Source: Pedobacter sp. Leaf194
GTDB lineage: Bacteria > Bacteroidota > Bacteroidia > Sphingobacteriales > Sphingobacteriaceae
DNA: 64,000 nucleotides
Direction: 5' to 3'
NCBI RefSeq assembly: GCF_001423945.1
Contig: NZ_LMPU01000014.1
Coordinates: 62,001-126,000, forward strand
In this document: in pieces, positions 26,427 to 35,178 of the stretch
Position numbering within the stretch: the stretch's first letter is position 1
How the letters are laid out: each line of letters starts with the position of its first letter
Program-made: the position numbers and the translations under genes
Notes under the pieces: generated by a model
Told to the model about the DNA's origin: nothing
Databases searched by the model: none
What the model saw: only the letters and a program-made list of their open reading frames with translations

Positions 26427-27014
26427 ATGAAAATGAAGTATCTGTTTTTTCTACCTGTGCTGCTTCTCTTGTGTGTAGCTGCTTGCCAAAATAACGATTA
26501 TAGTCCGAAACCACGAGGGTATTTCCGCATTGTTTACCCTGAAAAGAAATACCGGGAATTTAGCTCTTCAGCGCCATTTAGTTTCCAATATCCGGTTTAT
26601 GCTAAAATGGAAGCCGATAAGAGTAAAAACGCTGAAGAAAACTGGTATAATCTGCACTTTACTCAGTTTAACGGATATTTGCATTTAACTTATTACGATG
26701 TTGCCGATAAAGCGGCCTACGATGAAATGGTTGAAGACGCCAGAAAACTTGCATTTAAGCATACTATAAAAGCAAGTGCTATCGACCAGAAATTAATTAA
26801 CTATCCTGATAGGAAAGTTTATGGCATATATTATGCTATTGAAGGTAATACGGCCTCATCCGTTCAGTTTTTTTTAACCGACAGCACGAAGCATTACTTT
26901 AGAGGAGCACTTTACTTTAACGAGCGGCCACAATACGATTCGATTGAGCCTGTTCTAAAATTCATCAAAAAAGATATTGACAGGATGATATCGACTTTTA
27001 AATGGAAAAAATAA
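26427..27014 (+). CDS. gldD: Gliding motility lipoprotein GldD
   Basis: A 195-residue lipoprotein homologous to GldD, needed for gliding and type IX secretion in flavobacteria. The lipobox VAAC places the lipidated Cys at about residue 20. The hallmark PKPRGYFRIVYPEKKY follows soon after, and the rest is a mixed alpha/beta domain ending KWKK. Many Bacteroidota carry gldD without being obvious gliders, so presence does not prove motility. No other gld genes are in the window. A second in-frame ATG two codons downstream could be the real start. Confidence 0.9.
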   Translation: MKMKYLFFLPVLLLLCVAACQNNDYSPKPRGYFRIVYPEKKYREFSSSAPFSFQYPVYAKMEADKSKNAEENWYNLHFTQFNGYLHLTYYDVADKAAYDEMVEDARKLAFKHTIKASAIDQKLINYPDRKVYGIYYAIEGNTASSVQFFLTDSTKHYFRGALYFNERPQYDSIEPVLKFIKKDIDRMISTFKWKK

Positions 27015-27034
27015 TATCTTGAATTTAACTACAA

Positions 27035-27673
27035 ATGATTAGCATAAAAAAATTTACGTTCAACGCTTATAGCGAAAACACTTACATTTTATCCGATGAA
27101 ACAAAAGAATGTGTAATCATAGATCCGGGTATGTATGAGGGAGCAGAACAGAACGAAATTGTAGCTTTTGTTAAGGAAAATGAACTTAAACCGGTTTTAC
27201 TTTTAAATACCCACTGTCACCTCGACCATGTTTTTGGGAATAAATTTGTTTTCGATACCTGGGGTTTAAAACCTCAGTTTCATCAGGGGGAATTACAGGT
27301 ACTTCAGGCTGTGCCAGGTTATGCGCCTCAAATGGGCTTGACACATTACGAGCTTTCTCCGGAGCCGGAAACCTTTTTGCCCGAAACAGGCACCATTCAA
27401 TTTGGGAACAGCGAGCTGGAACTAATTTTTGCGCCAGGCCATTCTCCGGCTCATTTATGTTTTTATAGCAAGGCAGATGGTATTTTAATTGGCGGCGACG
27501 TGCTGTTTTATGGAAGTATTGGCCGTACAGATTTGCCGGGGGGCAATCATCAACAGTTAATTGAGAACATTAAAACCAAACTTTTCCCATTGCCCGATGG
27601 CGTAAAGGTTTATCCCGGACATGGCCCTGCAACTACAATCGGCTTTGAACGAGAACATAATCCCTTCTTTTAA
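27035..27673 (+). CDS. MBL-fold metallo-hydrolase, glyoxalase II-like
   Basis: A 212-residue metallo-beta-lactamase-fold protein of the YcbL / glyoxalase II-like group. The metal motif is NTHCHLDHVFGN, and further ligands appear in APGHSPAH, GGDVLFYGSIGRTDLPGG and VYPGHGPATTIG. The family commonly hydrolyses thioesters of glutathione or related thiols; the substrate here is unknown. It follows gldD after 20 bases and is probably cotranscribed with it. Confidence 0.9.
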   Translation: MISIKKFTFNAYSENTYILSDETKECVIIDPGMYEGAEQNEIVAFVKENELKPVLLLNTHCHLDHVFGNKFVFDTWGLKPQFHQGELQVLQAVPGYAPQMGLTHYELSPEPETFLPETGTIQFGNSELELIFAPGHSPAHLCFYSKADGILIGGDVLFYGSIGRTDLPGGNHQQLIENIKTKLFPLPDGVKVYPGHGPATTIGFEREHNPFF

Positions 27674-27771
27674 TGTTAATATAAGGTGGGTAACAAGCTG
27701 AGGCATTTTTAACTTAGTTGCGCTATTAAATCATCGGTTTTCCATCTCATATTTTCCCTTATCTTTAACCC

Positions 27772-29004
27772 GTGAACACACCTCTGTATATTGCCAAAAG
27801 GTATTTATTTGCTAAGAAATCTACAAATGCCATTAACCTTATTTCGGGCATTTCTATGGTTGGCGTTATGGTTGGCAGTGCAGCCTTAATTATTATCCTT
27901 TCTATATTCAACGGCCTCGAGGTTACCATCCTAAACATGTTTAATACCATGACGCCGGAATTAGCAATTCTTCCTGCAAAAGGAAAAACCTTTAATCCTG
28001 ACACCAGGTATTTTAACGACTTAAAAAACAATACTAAGGTTTACTCTTACACTGAGGTGCTGCAAGAAAATGCCTTGTTAAAGTACAACAATAAGCAAGC
28101 GGTTGGCATGGTTAAGGGCGTAAGCTACGATTATTTGAAAAACCCTAAGCTAGATAGTACCATTAGAGAGGGCCGCTTCGTTTTAAACAACAAAAGTGGT
28201 TATAGTGCAGTAATAGGATCTGCACTACAAAGTTATTTAACAGTAAACACCGTCGATCCGTTTACAGAACTTGAGATATTCTCACCAAAGAAGAACATTG
28301 CTGTAAACAATATAAATCCGGCTGACGATTTTGTGAATAAAAGCATAAGAGTGAGCGGGGTTTTTGAAGTGCAGCAAGAGTTTGATAATGGAATTGTTGT
28401 TCCTTTAGATTTTGCCAGAGAACTTTTGGGCGAAGAAAAAAATGTTTCCTCCATCGAAATTAATTTACAACCAAACGTAAATGTTGATGATTTTAAGAAA
28501 GAACTTGAGGAACATGCTGGCCCGGGTTACTCGATTAAAAACAGGATGGAACAAAACAAATCGATATACCACCTTCTTAACACCGAAAAGTGGGCGGTTT
28601 ACATCATTTTAACTTTTATCCTGATAATCGCTATATTTAATATCATTGGTTCTTTAACAATGCTCGTTATTGATAAGGTGAAAGACATTGCCATTTTAAG
28701 CAGTTTGGGCGCTAGCAAAAAGTTAATTAAACGCATATTTTTGTTGGAAGGGATGATGATTACGATGTCTGGCTGTGTCCTTGGACTCATAATCGGCCTT
28801 ATTTTTTACTTCTTACAACATAATTATGGCCTAATTAAAATGGGTGAAGAAAATAAAACGGTTATAAGTTCCTATCCAATAGGGCTAAAGTGGAAAGATT
28901 TCATATTAGTTTTTGTAACCGTCGGGATTTTCTCATTTTTGGCATCTGCTTTGTCATCTAAATTTAGCGTAAAGAAGATAGATCAAATTAATCAAGCACT
29001 ATAA
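27772..29004 (+). CDS. LolC/LolE-like ABC transporter permease
   Basis: A 410-residue FtsX-family permease resembling LolC/LolE, which with a LolD ATPase releases lipoproteins from the inner membrane. It has an N-terminal membrane helix (about residues 20-45), a periplasmic domain of about 220 residues, and three C-terminal helices near 275-300, 323-350 and 380-402. The start is GTG at 27772, supported by the conserved beginning NTPLYIAKRYLFAKKSTNAI. No ATPase gene is adjacent. A small lipoprotein gene starts two bases after the stop. Confidence 0.88.
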   Translation: MNTPLYIAKRYLFAKKSTNAINLISGISMVGVMVGSAALIIILSIFNGLEVTILNMFNTMTPELAILPAKGKTFNPDTRYFNDLKNNTKVYSYTEVLQENALLKYNNKQAVGMVKGVSYDYLKNPKLDSTIREGRFVLNNKSGYSAVIGSALQSYLTVNTVDPFTELEIFSPKKNIAVNNINPADDFVNKSIRVSGVFEVQQEFDNGIVVPLDFARELLGEEKNVSSIEINLQPNVNVDDFKKELEEHAGPGYSIKNRMEQNKSIYHLLNTEKWAVYIILTFILIIAIFNIIGSLTMLVIDKVKDIAILSSLGASKKLIKRIFLLEGMMITMSGCVLGLIIGLIFYFLQHNYGLIKMGEENKTVISSYPIGLKWKDFILVFVTVGIFSFLASALSSKFSVKKIDQINQAL

Positions 29005-29006
29005 AA

Positions 29007-29387
29007 ATGAATTTATTTAAACAAGCAACAGTATTTGTTATGCTTTTCGGCGTGGCCCTTACCGCTTGTAACAGGTCGGAGAAACAAGTAGAGGCGAGTA
29101 AAATTAAAACGGTGAAGGGATTGTATAGCTTTGGTCCGGAAATGAAATCATTTACGCTTTGCGAAGACGGCCGCGAATACTGGGTTACCGATAGTGTTAA
29201 AAATCTTGAACTTTCTTATAGCAACTTAAATTTTGAAAAGCCATACGAGCCCGTTTATGTAGAACTGGAAGGTTATTTCGCGAAATCAGACACCGCTACC
29301 GTCGCCGCCGATTTTGATTCGACTTTAGTGGTTACCAAAGTGGTAAAAATTAGTAAGGAGATACCCGATGGACCTTGCGCACAGTAG
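29007..29387 (+). CDS. Small lipoprotein, possibly NlpE C-terminal-like OB fold
   Basis: A 126-residue lipoprotein with the lipobox LTAC at about residue 21. The mature domain is beta-rich (GLYSFGPEMKSFTLCEDGR, then PVYVELEGYFA) and resembles the OB-fold C-terminal part of NlpE, but the similarity is from memory of the pattern and not certain. Two cysteines remain, in TLCEDG and at the end (GPCAQ). It starts two bases after the LolC/E-like permease stop and is probably translationally coupled, suggesting an envelope role. Confidence 0.65.
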   Translation: MNLFKQATVFVMLFGVALTACNRSEKQVEASKIKTVKGLYSFGPEMKSFTLCEDGREYWVTDSVKNLELSYSNLNFEKPYEPVYVELEGYFAKSDTATVAADFDSTLVVTKVVKISKEIPDGPCAQ

Positions 29388-29430
29388 CTGCGAACATTAA
29401 CTTTCGTTTAGGTCATCTCATACAAATAAA

Positions 29431-29470
29431 AAGCATTTCTTTTCAGGAAAAGCCGTTTTGTAGAATGCTT
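29431..29470. terminator. Hairpin between convergent genes
   Basis: AGCATT (29432-29437) pairs with AATGCT (29464-29469), with an inner CTTTT-CAGG-AAAAG stem. A and T runs flank it. It lies between the lipoprotein gene and the sodium symporter end and could stop both; the loop geometry makes this less certain than the others. Confidence 0.5.
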
Positions 29471-29471
29471 T

Positions 29472-31163
29472 CTACCAGTAAATGGTGTAAAGTGCAACAA
29501 TAAGACCGATAATCAAGAGTGCTCCAATTGCAAACCCAGTGGTTGTTTTGAACATCTTTGTATCAATCTCCAAGCCATTTGGAACAACGCCCTTCTTATT
29601 CTCTACGATACTAATAATGTACATACCAATTGCGCAGCAGGCAAATACGATAAGCATTCTATCCATAAAAGGTATTTCAAAAACACCTTTACCATTATCT
29701 ACCGACCAGCCAAACTGATGAAGGCCGGATAAGTCTGTCCATTTGGGCAGGAATTTTAAAATTACAGAGAAGATAAATCCACCTATCGTGGCAAAAAGCG
29801 CTGCGTTGGAAGTGGTCTTTTTCCAGAAAAAGCCAAAAATAAACATGGCAAAAATACCCGGAGAAACAAAGCCTGTATATTCCTGAATGTATTGAAAACC
29901 TTGCTTGCCTTCACCCATTAAACCTTCGCCAAAGCCGAATGACAGAATTACAGCCAAAAACATTGAAACAATTACGGCGATTTTACCAACGTTAACAAGA
30001 TTGGTTTCAGAAGCTCCGGTATTAAAGGCTTTTTTATAAATATCGAGCGTAAAAATGGTGGCAATACTATTTGCTTTACCCGCTAAAGACGCGACAATCG
30101 CCGCTGTTAATGCCGCGAAAGATAGTCCCTTTAACCCGGCAGGAAGTAAAGTTAACAAGGCCGGGTAAGCCTTATTGGGGTCGGAAACTCCTGTTGAAGT
30201 TAACAATTGCGACGCATTTATACCACCAACGTTATTCTTTATGATGTAATAAACGGCAATTCCGGGAACAACAACAATTACCGGCATTAACATTTTCAAG
30301 AATGCGGCAAAGAGCAAACCACCCCTTGCAGTCGGTAGTGATGCACCTAAAGCTCTTTGAGTAATGTATTGGTTACAACCCCAGTAGCTTAGATTTGCAA
30401 TCCACATACCGCCAATCAGCACGCTTAAGCCCGGCAAATCGATATAGTTGGGATTATCTTTTTTAAAGATTAAGTGAAAATGTTCAGAAGCACCTTCTTT
30501 CAGCATTGTAAATCCGGCACCAATTCCCTTTCCATCAGAAATTAAGTTTAATGCAATGTAGGTTGCCACCAATCCGCCAAGTACAAGGAAGAACACCTGG
30601 ATTACATCAGTATAACCAATCACTTTCATGCCTCCAAGTGTAATTATAATAGCGAAAATTGCAAGTGCCCAAATGCAAATGGAGATGTCGAAACCCGAAA
30701 TCCCACTAATGGCAAGCGCACCAAGATATAGGATCGACATTAAATTTACCACAATATAAAGCATCAACCAGAATACGGCCATAATCATAGCTACGGTAGA
30801 ATTGTAGCGTTGATGCAGGAACTGAGGCATTGTAAAAATTTTGTTCTTTAAATAAACGGGCATAAAAAACACTGCTACAACAATCAGCGTAGCGGCAGCC
30901 ATCCATTCGTAAGCGGATATTGCAAGGCCCAGTTTAAAGCCCGAACCGCTCATGCCAATCATCTGCTCTGCAGAGATGTTTGATGCAATCAGCGATGCAC
31001 CAATTGCCCACCAGGTTAATGAACCTTCGGCTAAAAAATAGTCTTTAGAACCACCCTCTGCAGATTTTTTCCTTTTATAAATGTACAAGCCGTAGGCTGA
31101 AACAATAACAAAGTAGACAAGAAAAACAATGTAATCTTTCGAATCGAGCAGGGAATTTTTCAT
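29472..31163 (-). CDS. Sodium:solute symporter family transporter
   Basis: A 563-residue inner membrane transporter of the sodium:solute symporter (SSS / SGLT-like) family, with about fourteen hydrophobic segments. Family traits include WWAIGASLIASNISAEQMIGMSGSGFKLGL near the N-terminus and GGMWIANLSYWGCNQYITQRALGA in the middle, which matches the sugar-type SGLT pattern. The transported solute, possibly a sugar or sialic acid-like compound, cannot be fixed from the sequence. It is monocistronic and divergent from csaA. Confidence 0.9.
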   Translation of the reverse strand: MKNSLLDSKDYIVFLVYFVIVSAYGLYIYKRKKSAEGGSKDYFLAEGSLTWWAIGASLIASNISAEQMIGMSGSGFKLGLAISAYEWMAAATLIVVAVFFMPVYLKNKIFTMPQFLHQRYNSTVAMIMAVFWLMLYIVVNLMSILYLGALAISGISGFDISICIWALAIFAIIITLGGMKVIGYTDVIQVFFLVLGGLVATYIALNLISDGKGIGAGFTMLKEGASEHFHLIFKKDNPNYIDLPGLSVLIGGMWIANLSYWGCNQYITQRALGASLPTARGGLLFAAFLKMLMPVIVVVPGIAVYYIIKNNVGGINASQLLTSTGVSDPNKAYPALLTLLPAGLKGLSFAALTAAIVASLAGKANSIATIFTLDIYKKAFNTGASETNLVNVGKIAVIVSMFLAVILSFGFGEGLMGEGKQGFQYIQEYTGFVSPGIFAMFIFGFFWKKTTSNAALFATIGGFIFSVILKFLPKWTDLSGLHQFGWSVDNGKGVFEIPFMDRMLIVFACCAIGMYIISIVENKKGVVPNGLEIDTKMFKTTTGFAIGALLIIGLIVALYTIYW

Positions 31164-31293
31164 TAAATTAAAATATAATTCGGTTTTGTATTTTAAATGT
31201 AGTAATTCAAAAAATAAAATCTGTGTTAAATTAAAATTTTATCAAGCCGCCTAATCACATGCAAGATCATTAATTTAGGCGAAAATTAAAGTT

Positions 31294-31629
31294 ATGGAAG
31301 AAATAACGTGGAACGATTTTGAAAAAGTAGAACTACGGGCCGGAACAATTCTGGAGGCTTTTGATTTTCCTGAAGCACGTAAACCTGCGTACAAACTCAA
31401 GGTAGATTTTGGTGAATTTGGAATCAAAACGAGTAGTGCCCAGATAACTAAACTTTACAAAAAAGAGGAGTTGCCAGGCAAACAGATTATCGGTGTGGTT
31501 AATTTCCCAAAAAAACAAATTGGAAAATTTATGTCGGAGTTTTTGGTTACAGGTTTTGCCGATGAAAATGGCGATATCGTTTTAACAACGCTCAATGGGA
31601 AAGTTCCTAACGGAAGTAAAATGATATAA
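31294..31629 (+). CDS. csaA: tRNA-binding domain protein CsaA
   Basis: A 111-residue protein of the CsaA family, an OB-fold tRNA-binding domain with reported chaperone-like behaviour in Bacillus. Recognisable parts are WNDFEKVELRAGTI, the SAQITKLY segment, the VVNFPKKQIGKFMSEFLV strand and the terminal PNGSKMI. It should act in the cytoplasm as a dimer. The tadA gene follows after 13 bases, so the pair form a translation-related unit. Confidence 0.93.
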   Translation: MEEITWNDFEKVELRAGTILEAFDFPEARKPAYKLKVDFGEFGIKTSSAQITKLYKKEELPGKQIIGVVNFPKKQIGKFMSEFLVTGFADENGDIVLTTLNGKVPNGSKMI

Positions 31630-31642
31630 GGTATATTTGAAC

Positions 31643-32110
31643 ATGAGTTTTTATAATTTCGAGGGTAACGATCTGGAAGCAGAAGATGTTCATTACATGA
31701 AGCTGGCGTTGGCAGAAGCGCAGAAAGCCCTGGCAGAAGATGAAATTCCAATCGGAGCCATTGTAGTTGCCAAAAACCGTGTAATTGGCCGTGGATACAA
31801 TTTAACCGAACGTTTTAATGATGTTACTGCCCATGCAGAAATGCAGGCTTTTACGTCGGCAAGCCAAACCATCGGCGGAAAGTATTTAACCGATTGTACA
31901 TTATACGTAACCATAGAGCCTTGCGTAATGTGTGCAGGCGCTAGCTACTGGACGCAGATAAGCAGGATAGTTTACGGCGCCCGTGAAGAAAAACGCGGAT
32001 TTTTATCTAAAGGAACAAATTTGCTACATCCAAAAACTGTGCTAAAAGGTGGCGTATTGGCAGAAGAGTGCGCCATGTTAATGAAAAGTTTCTTTGCCAA
32101 AAGGAGATAA
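31643..32110 (+). CDS. tadA: tRNA-specific adenosine deaminase (TadA-like nucleoside deaminase)
   Basis: A 155-residue zinc deaminase that converts the wobble adenosine 34 of tRNA-Arg to inosine. The zinc and proton-shuttle motifs are HAEMQAF and PCVMCAGA. I use ATG 31643 (MSFYNFEG); an in-frame TTG six bases upstream is less likely. It lies just after csaA. The related group includes guanine deaminases, but the closing FLSKGTNLLHPKTVLKGGVL region agrees with TadA. Confidence 0.88.
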   Translation: MSFYNFEGNDLEAEDVHYMKLALAEAQKALAEDEIPIGAIVVAKNRVIGRGYNLTERFNDVTAHAEMQAFTSASQTIGGKYLTDCTLYVTIEPCVMCAGASYWTQISRIVYGAREEKRGFLSKGTNLLHPKTVLKGGVLAEECAMLMKSFFAKRR

Positions 32111-32169
32111 GTAATCGCTACAAAACCAATTGATGATAATAACGTGAACAAAACTTAACCTTCGAATGT

Positions 32170-32177
32170 TATATTTG
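32170..32177 (+). promoter_or_regulatory. Candidate -7 box before sodA
   Basis: TATATTTG fits TAnnTTTG and ends 40 bases before the ATG at 32218, leaving a leader of roughly 35 bases. No matching -33 TTTG was found at the expected distance. Confidence 0.45.
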
Positions 32178-32217
32178 CTTCAAGAAACATTTTTTAAACT
32201 TTAAACATATAAATATT

Positions 32218-32826
32218 ATGGCTTTTGAATTACCTGCGTTACACTACGCAACCGATGCATTAGAACCGCATATTGATAAAATGACCATGGAAATCCACCA
32301 TGACAAACATCACCAAGCTTATGTTACTAACCTTAATAAAGCGTTAGAAGGTAAGCCTGAAGCGAACTCAAGTATCGAGGATATCGTAAAAAATATTTCT
32401 AAATACCCTGCTGCAGTTAGAAATAACGGTGGCGGACATTATAATCACTCTTTATTCTGGAACATTTTAGGTCCGAATAAAGGTGGCGAACCAACCGGCG
32501 ATTTAGCAAAAGCAATAAAAGATACTTTTGGATCTTTTGCTGATTTAAAAACTAAAATGCAGGAAGCTGGCGCTACACGTTTCGGTTCTGGCTGGGCTTG
32601 GTTATCAGTTGGTGCTGATAAAAAACTTCAGGTTTCTTCTACGCCTAACCAAGATAATCCTTTGATGGATGTTGCCGAAGTAAAAGGTACGCCAATTTTG
32701 GGTATTGATGTTTGGGAACATGCCTATTATTTAAAATATCAGAACAAACGTCCGGATTACTTAGCGGCTATCTGGAATGTTGTTAATTGGGATGCTGTTG
32801 CAGAACTTTATAAAAAAGCGTTGTAA
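32218..32826 (+). CDS. sodA: Superoxide dismutase, Mn/Fe type
   Basis: A 202-residue cytoplasmic superoxide dismutase that disproportionates superoxide to oxygen and peroxide. Metal ligands are H27, H77, D164 and H168. The GGGHYNHSLFW segment and the NQDNPLM segment favour the manganese type, since the outer-sphere glutamine is in the latter; cambialistic use cannot be excluded. No signal peptide. It has its own promoter box and terminator, and an oxidative-stress regulator (oxyR) lies nearby downstream. Confidence 0.95.
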   Translation: MAFELPALHYATDALEPHIDKMTMEIHHDKHHQAYVTNLNKALEGKPEANSSIEDIVKNISKYPAAVRNNGGGHYNHSLFWNILGPNKGGEPTGDLAKAIKDTFGSFADLKTKMQEAGATRFGSGWAWLSVGADKKLQVSSTPNQDNPLMDVAEVKGTPILGIDVWEHAYYLKYQNKRPDYLAAIWNVVNWDAVAELYKKAL

Positions 32827-32851
32827 CCAGCATTATCTAAATAGATTTTGA

Positions 32852-32882
32852 AAAGCCTGCAAACACAATTTGCAGGCTTTCT
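32852..32882 (+). terminator. Intrinsic terminator after sodA
   Basis: AAAGCCTGCAAA (32852-32863) pairs perfectly with TTTGCAGGCTTT (32869-32880), followed by CTTATT. It starts 25 bases after the sodA stop. Confidence 0.88.
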
Positions 32883-32919
32883 TATTAATTAATACCTTCG
32901 CATATAATATTTTACCAAA

Positions 32920-33357
32920 ATGAAAAACGTTATAGTTTTATTTTTAATGGTTGTTGGCTTTGCTATGTTATCTATGGCGCAACAGAAAGCGCCAACGCCA
33001 ACTGAGATTGCGAAGAAAAATGTGGAAGATTTGGATAAAAAGCTAAAACTTAACGACACCCAAAAAAGTATAATCTACAGCCTCACCTATAATCAGGCTA
33101 AAGAACAATCAGATTTAGTTAAGAGACAACAGGCCGGCCATACCAAAGAAGACGATGTTGACAAGTATTACAAAATGCAAAATGAAACTTCAAAAAGCAT
33201 TCGAAATGTTTTAAAAGGCGAACAGCAAGCGAAATACGATAAAATAATTGAAGACCGTTTGAGTGGTAAAGCCAACAAGAAAAAGAAAAAAGGCGAAGAA
33301 GAAGAGGTTGAAGGTGATATAAACGGCCTTTTACTTAAACCAGAAAAAGTAAATTAA
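32920..33357 (+). CDS. Secreted helical protein, function unknown
   Basis: A 145-residue exported protein. A signal peptide (to about MAQ at 21) precedes a highly charged, helix-rich body (VEDLDKKLKLNDTQKSIIY, then QNETSKSIRNVLKGEQQAKYDKII) that resembles the LTxxQ-type stress proteins of the Spy/CpxP fold. The tail contains the basic run KKKKKGEEEEVEGD. Function is not known; a periplasmic chaperone-like role is only a guess. A small membrane protein gene starts 17 bases downstream. Confidence 0.65.
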   Translation: MKNVIVLFLMVVGFAMLSMAQQKAPTPTEIAKKNVEDLDKKLKLNDTQKSIIYSLTYNQAKEQSDLVKRQQAGHTKEDDVDKYYKMQNETSKSIRNVLKGEQQAKYDKIIEDRLSGKANKKKKKGEEEEVEGDINGLLLKPEKVN

Positions 33358-33374
33358 CATCCATTAACATTACA

Positions 33375-33629
33375 ATGCCTGAAATCTTAGTCGGGTCTCT
33401 TGTACTTTGCCTGCTGCTTTCTCCTCAGCTTCTGGCCGGTTTCCTGGCAAAGAGAACCGGTAGAAACTTTTGGTTCTGGTTTTTCATATCCTTTATTATA
33501 CCGATAATCTCGTTAATAATTTTAATTTTTCTGGATGATAAAAACCCCCATACTAAAGGTTACAAACTGGCCGATCATGTTTCCAATAAAAAAGATTTTA
33601 ACAGTATTGATTTATTAGAACGGCGTTAA
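33375..33629 (+). CDS. Small two-helix membrane protein
   Basis: An 84-residue protein with two hydrophobic segments (about residues 3-22 and 31-53) separated by a short basic loop (AKRTGRNFW) and a hydrophilic tail. I do not recognise a family. It follows the helical secreted protein by 17 bases and its end overlaps the convergent oxyR stop by four bases, so it is close-packed. It may be a real small gene but the evidence is only its open frame and hydrophobicity. Confidence 0.6.
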   Translation: MPEILVGSLVLCLLLSPQLLAGFLAKRTGRNFWFWFFISFIIPIISLIILIFLDDKNPHTKGYKLADHVSNKKDFNSIDLLERR

Positions 33630-34558
33630 ATTCCAACAATATCCTTTTTCTTTTTCTGCTTCATTGCTTTAGGGATAATCTCTAAAATTTCATCTTTCAA
33701 CGCGTTCAACATGCGCTTTTTTATGAAATTTTTATGCGTTACCAAACTGATTTCTCTTACAGGTTCCGGCGACTTGAAATGTCTTATTTTATTAATTTGT
33801 TTGGTGTTTAACTCCGCAATGGCAAGCTCGGGAAGTAAGGTAGCACCACCATTTAAGTCGACCATTCTCACAAGGGTTTCAACGCTTCCCGTATTATATT
33901 CTAAGCCTTGCAAACGATTATTTTTTGTAGAGCGGCAAATATTTAAGACCTGATTTCGCATACAATGACCTTCATTTAACAACCAGATATTCTCATCGTT
34001 TAAATCCTCAGCATCAACCGCTTTCTTTTTATAAAGTTTACTGTTTTTGCTAATGTAACTCACAAAATTTTCATAGTAAAGCGGCATTTCTACAATGTTT
34101 ACATCCGTTAAAGGTGTTGCTAAAATACCACAATCCAAAACGCCGGTTTTTAAGTGATGGATAATGTCTTCAGTTGTATATTCCCAGATCATCAATTTTA
34201 ATTCCGGATATTTTTCTAACATTGATGATATAACTTCAGGTAGCAGATATGGTGCAACCGTAGGAATAACACCGATTCGAAGCTCTCCCAAAACATCCTG
34301 TTGCTGACTGCTGATTAGTTCTTTTATCTTACCACTTTCCTGCAAAATAATTCTTGCCTGAGCAACAATCTGGGATCCAATCTCCGTCGGACTTACAGGT
34401 TGCTTACTTCTGTCGAATATTTTTACGCTCAGCAACTCCTCAAGCTTTTGCACCTGCATACTTAATGTAGGTTGTGTAACAAAACACTTATCAGCAGCAG
34501 TTACAAAACTCCTGTAAGTATCAACGGCAACAATGTATTCGAGCTGAACTAAAGTCAT
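33626..34558 (-). CDS. oxyR: LysR-type peroxide sensor OxyR
   Basis: A 310-residue LysR-family regulator with an N-terminal winged helix-turn-helix (about residues 1-60) and a periplasmic-binding-protein-like sensor domain. The redox pair is C199 and C208 in GHCMRNQVLNIC, the same positions as the disulfide-forming cysteines of E. coli OxyR. It should therefore activate antioxidant genes upon peroxide oxidation. It is divergent from an AhpD-like peroxidase gene across a 142-base A+T-rich gap, the usual arrangement for a local target. The C-terminal basic tail (KQKKKKD) is a little longer than in E. coli. Confidence 0.92.
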   Translation of the reverse strand: MTLVQLEYIVAVDTYRSFVTAADKCFVTQPTLSMQVQKLEELLSVKIFDRSKQPVSPTEIGSQIVAQARIILQESGKIKELISSQQQDVLGELRIGVIPTVAPYLLPEVISSMLEKYPELKLMIWEYTTEDIIHHLKTGVLDCGILATPLTDVNIVEMPLYYENFVSYISKNSKLYKKKAVDAEDLNDENIWLLNEGHCMRNQVLNICRSTKNNRLQGLEYNTGSVETLVRMVDLNGGATLLPELAIAELNTKQINKIRHFKSPEPVREISLVTHKNFIKKRMLNALKDEILEIIPKAMKQKKKKDIVGI

Positions 34559-34700
34559 ATAGCTAAAATTGATTTATAATATCAAATATATAAATTATAA
34601 CTATAAGTATTTTCCGAGGCTTCGATTATTTCTTAAACTAGATTAAGTTTTCTGAGAAAACCAATGCCGATTTTTACAACTTAATTTAAACAAAATAAAA
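34559..34700. promoter_or_regulatory. Divergent oxyR / peroxidase control region
   Basis: This A+T-rich gap serves both oxyR and the AhpD-like gene. It contains the palindrome TTGAT-TTATAAT-ATCAA at 34569-34585 close to the oxyR start. I see no complete four-fold ATAG-N7-CTAT OxyR consensus, so the exact operator is unresolved. Confidence 0.4.
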
Positions 34701-35135
34701 ATGGAAAGTAGAATAGACATTCAGAAAACAGAGCCGGCAGCCTATCAGGCTATGTATGCTTTAGAAAAATATTTAGCATCAAGTGCTTTAACGCCCACCC
34801 ACAAAGAATTGATTAAGCTGCGGGCGTCGCAAATAAATGGCTGCGCATTTTGCATCAACATGCACAGTACCGATGCAAGAAAGTTAGGGGAAACGGAACA
34901 AAGGATTTATCTGCTTAATGCCTGGAGAGAAACAAATTTATTTACAGAAGAAGAACAGGCAATTTTAGCACTAACCGAAGAGGTAACTTTGATTACCAGT
35001 CATGTTTCTGATAAAACCTATAACAAAGCAGCAAGCCTTTTCGACGAGCATTATTTAGCCCAAATTATTATCGCAATTGCAACCATTAATGCATGGAACA
35101 GGATTGCGATAACTTCCAGAACGATGGTTGGCTAA
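34701..35135 (+). CDS. AhpD-like alkylhydroperoxidase family protein
   Basis: A 144-residue helical protein of the carboxymuconolactone decarboxylase / AhpD family. The redox motif is C48-A-F-C51 followed by INMHSTDAR, the arrangement of alkylhydroperoxidases, where the cysteines and the nearby histidine act in peroxide reduction. It is divergent from oxyR, so peroxide induction is likely. No signal peptide, so cytoplasmic. It is a second member of the family in the window besides the one at 14272-14625. Confidence 0.88.
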   Translation: MESRIDIQKTEPAAYQAMYALEKYLASSALTPTHKELIKLRASQINGCAFCINMHSTDARKLGETEQRIYLLNAWRETNLFTEEEQAILALTEEVTLITSHVSDKTYNKAASLFDEHYLAQIIIAIATINAWNRIAITSRTMVG

Positions 35136-35140
35136 AAAGG

Positions 35141-35178
35141 AAATTTTGTCTGGCCTAGCCGCCAGATAAAATTATTTC
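35141..35178. terminator. Bidirectional terminator overlapping an esterase stop
   Basis: AATTTTGTCTGGC (35142-35154) pairs with GCCAGATAAAATT (35161-35173) with one G-U pair and a six-base loop, flanked by GGAAA and TTTCC. It lies between the convergent AhpD-like gene and the esterase gene and includes the stop codon of the latter at 35172-35174. Confidence 0.8.

Noticed and set aside
34569..34585. Full OxyR consensus operator
   Set aside because: Only a simple palindrome is present, not the four spaced ATAG/CTAT elements, so it is listed only as part of the divergent control region.
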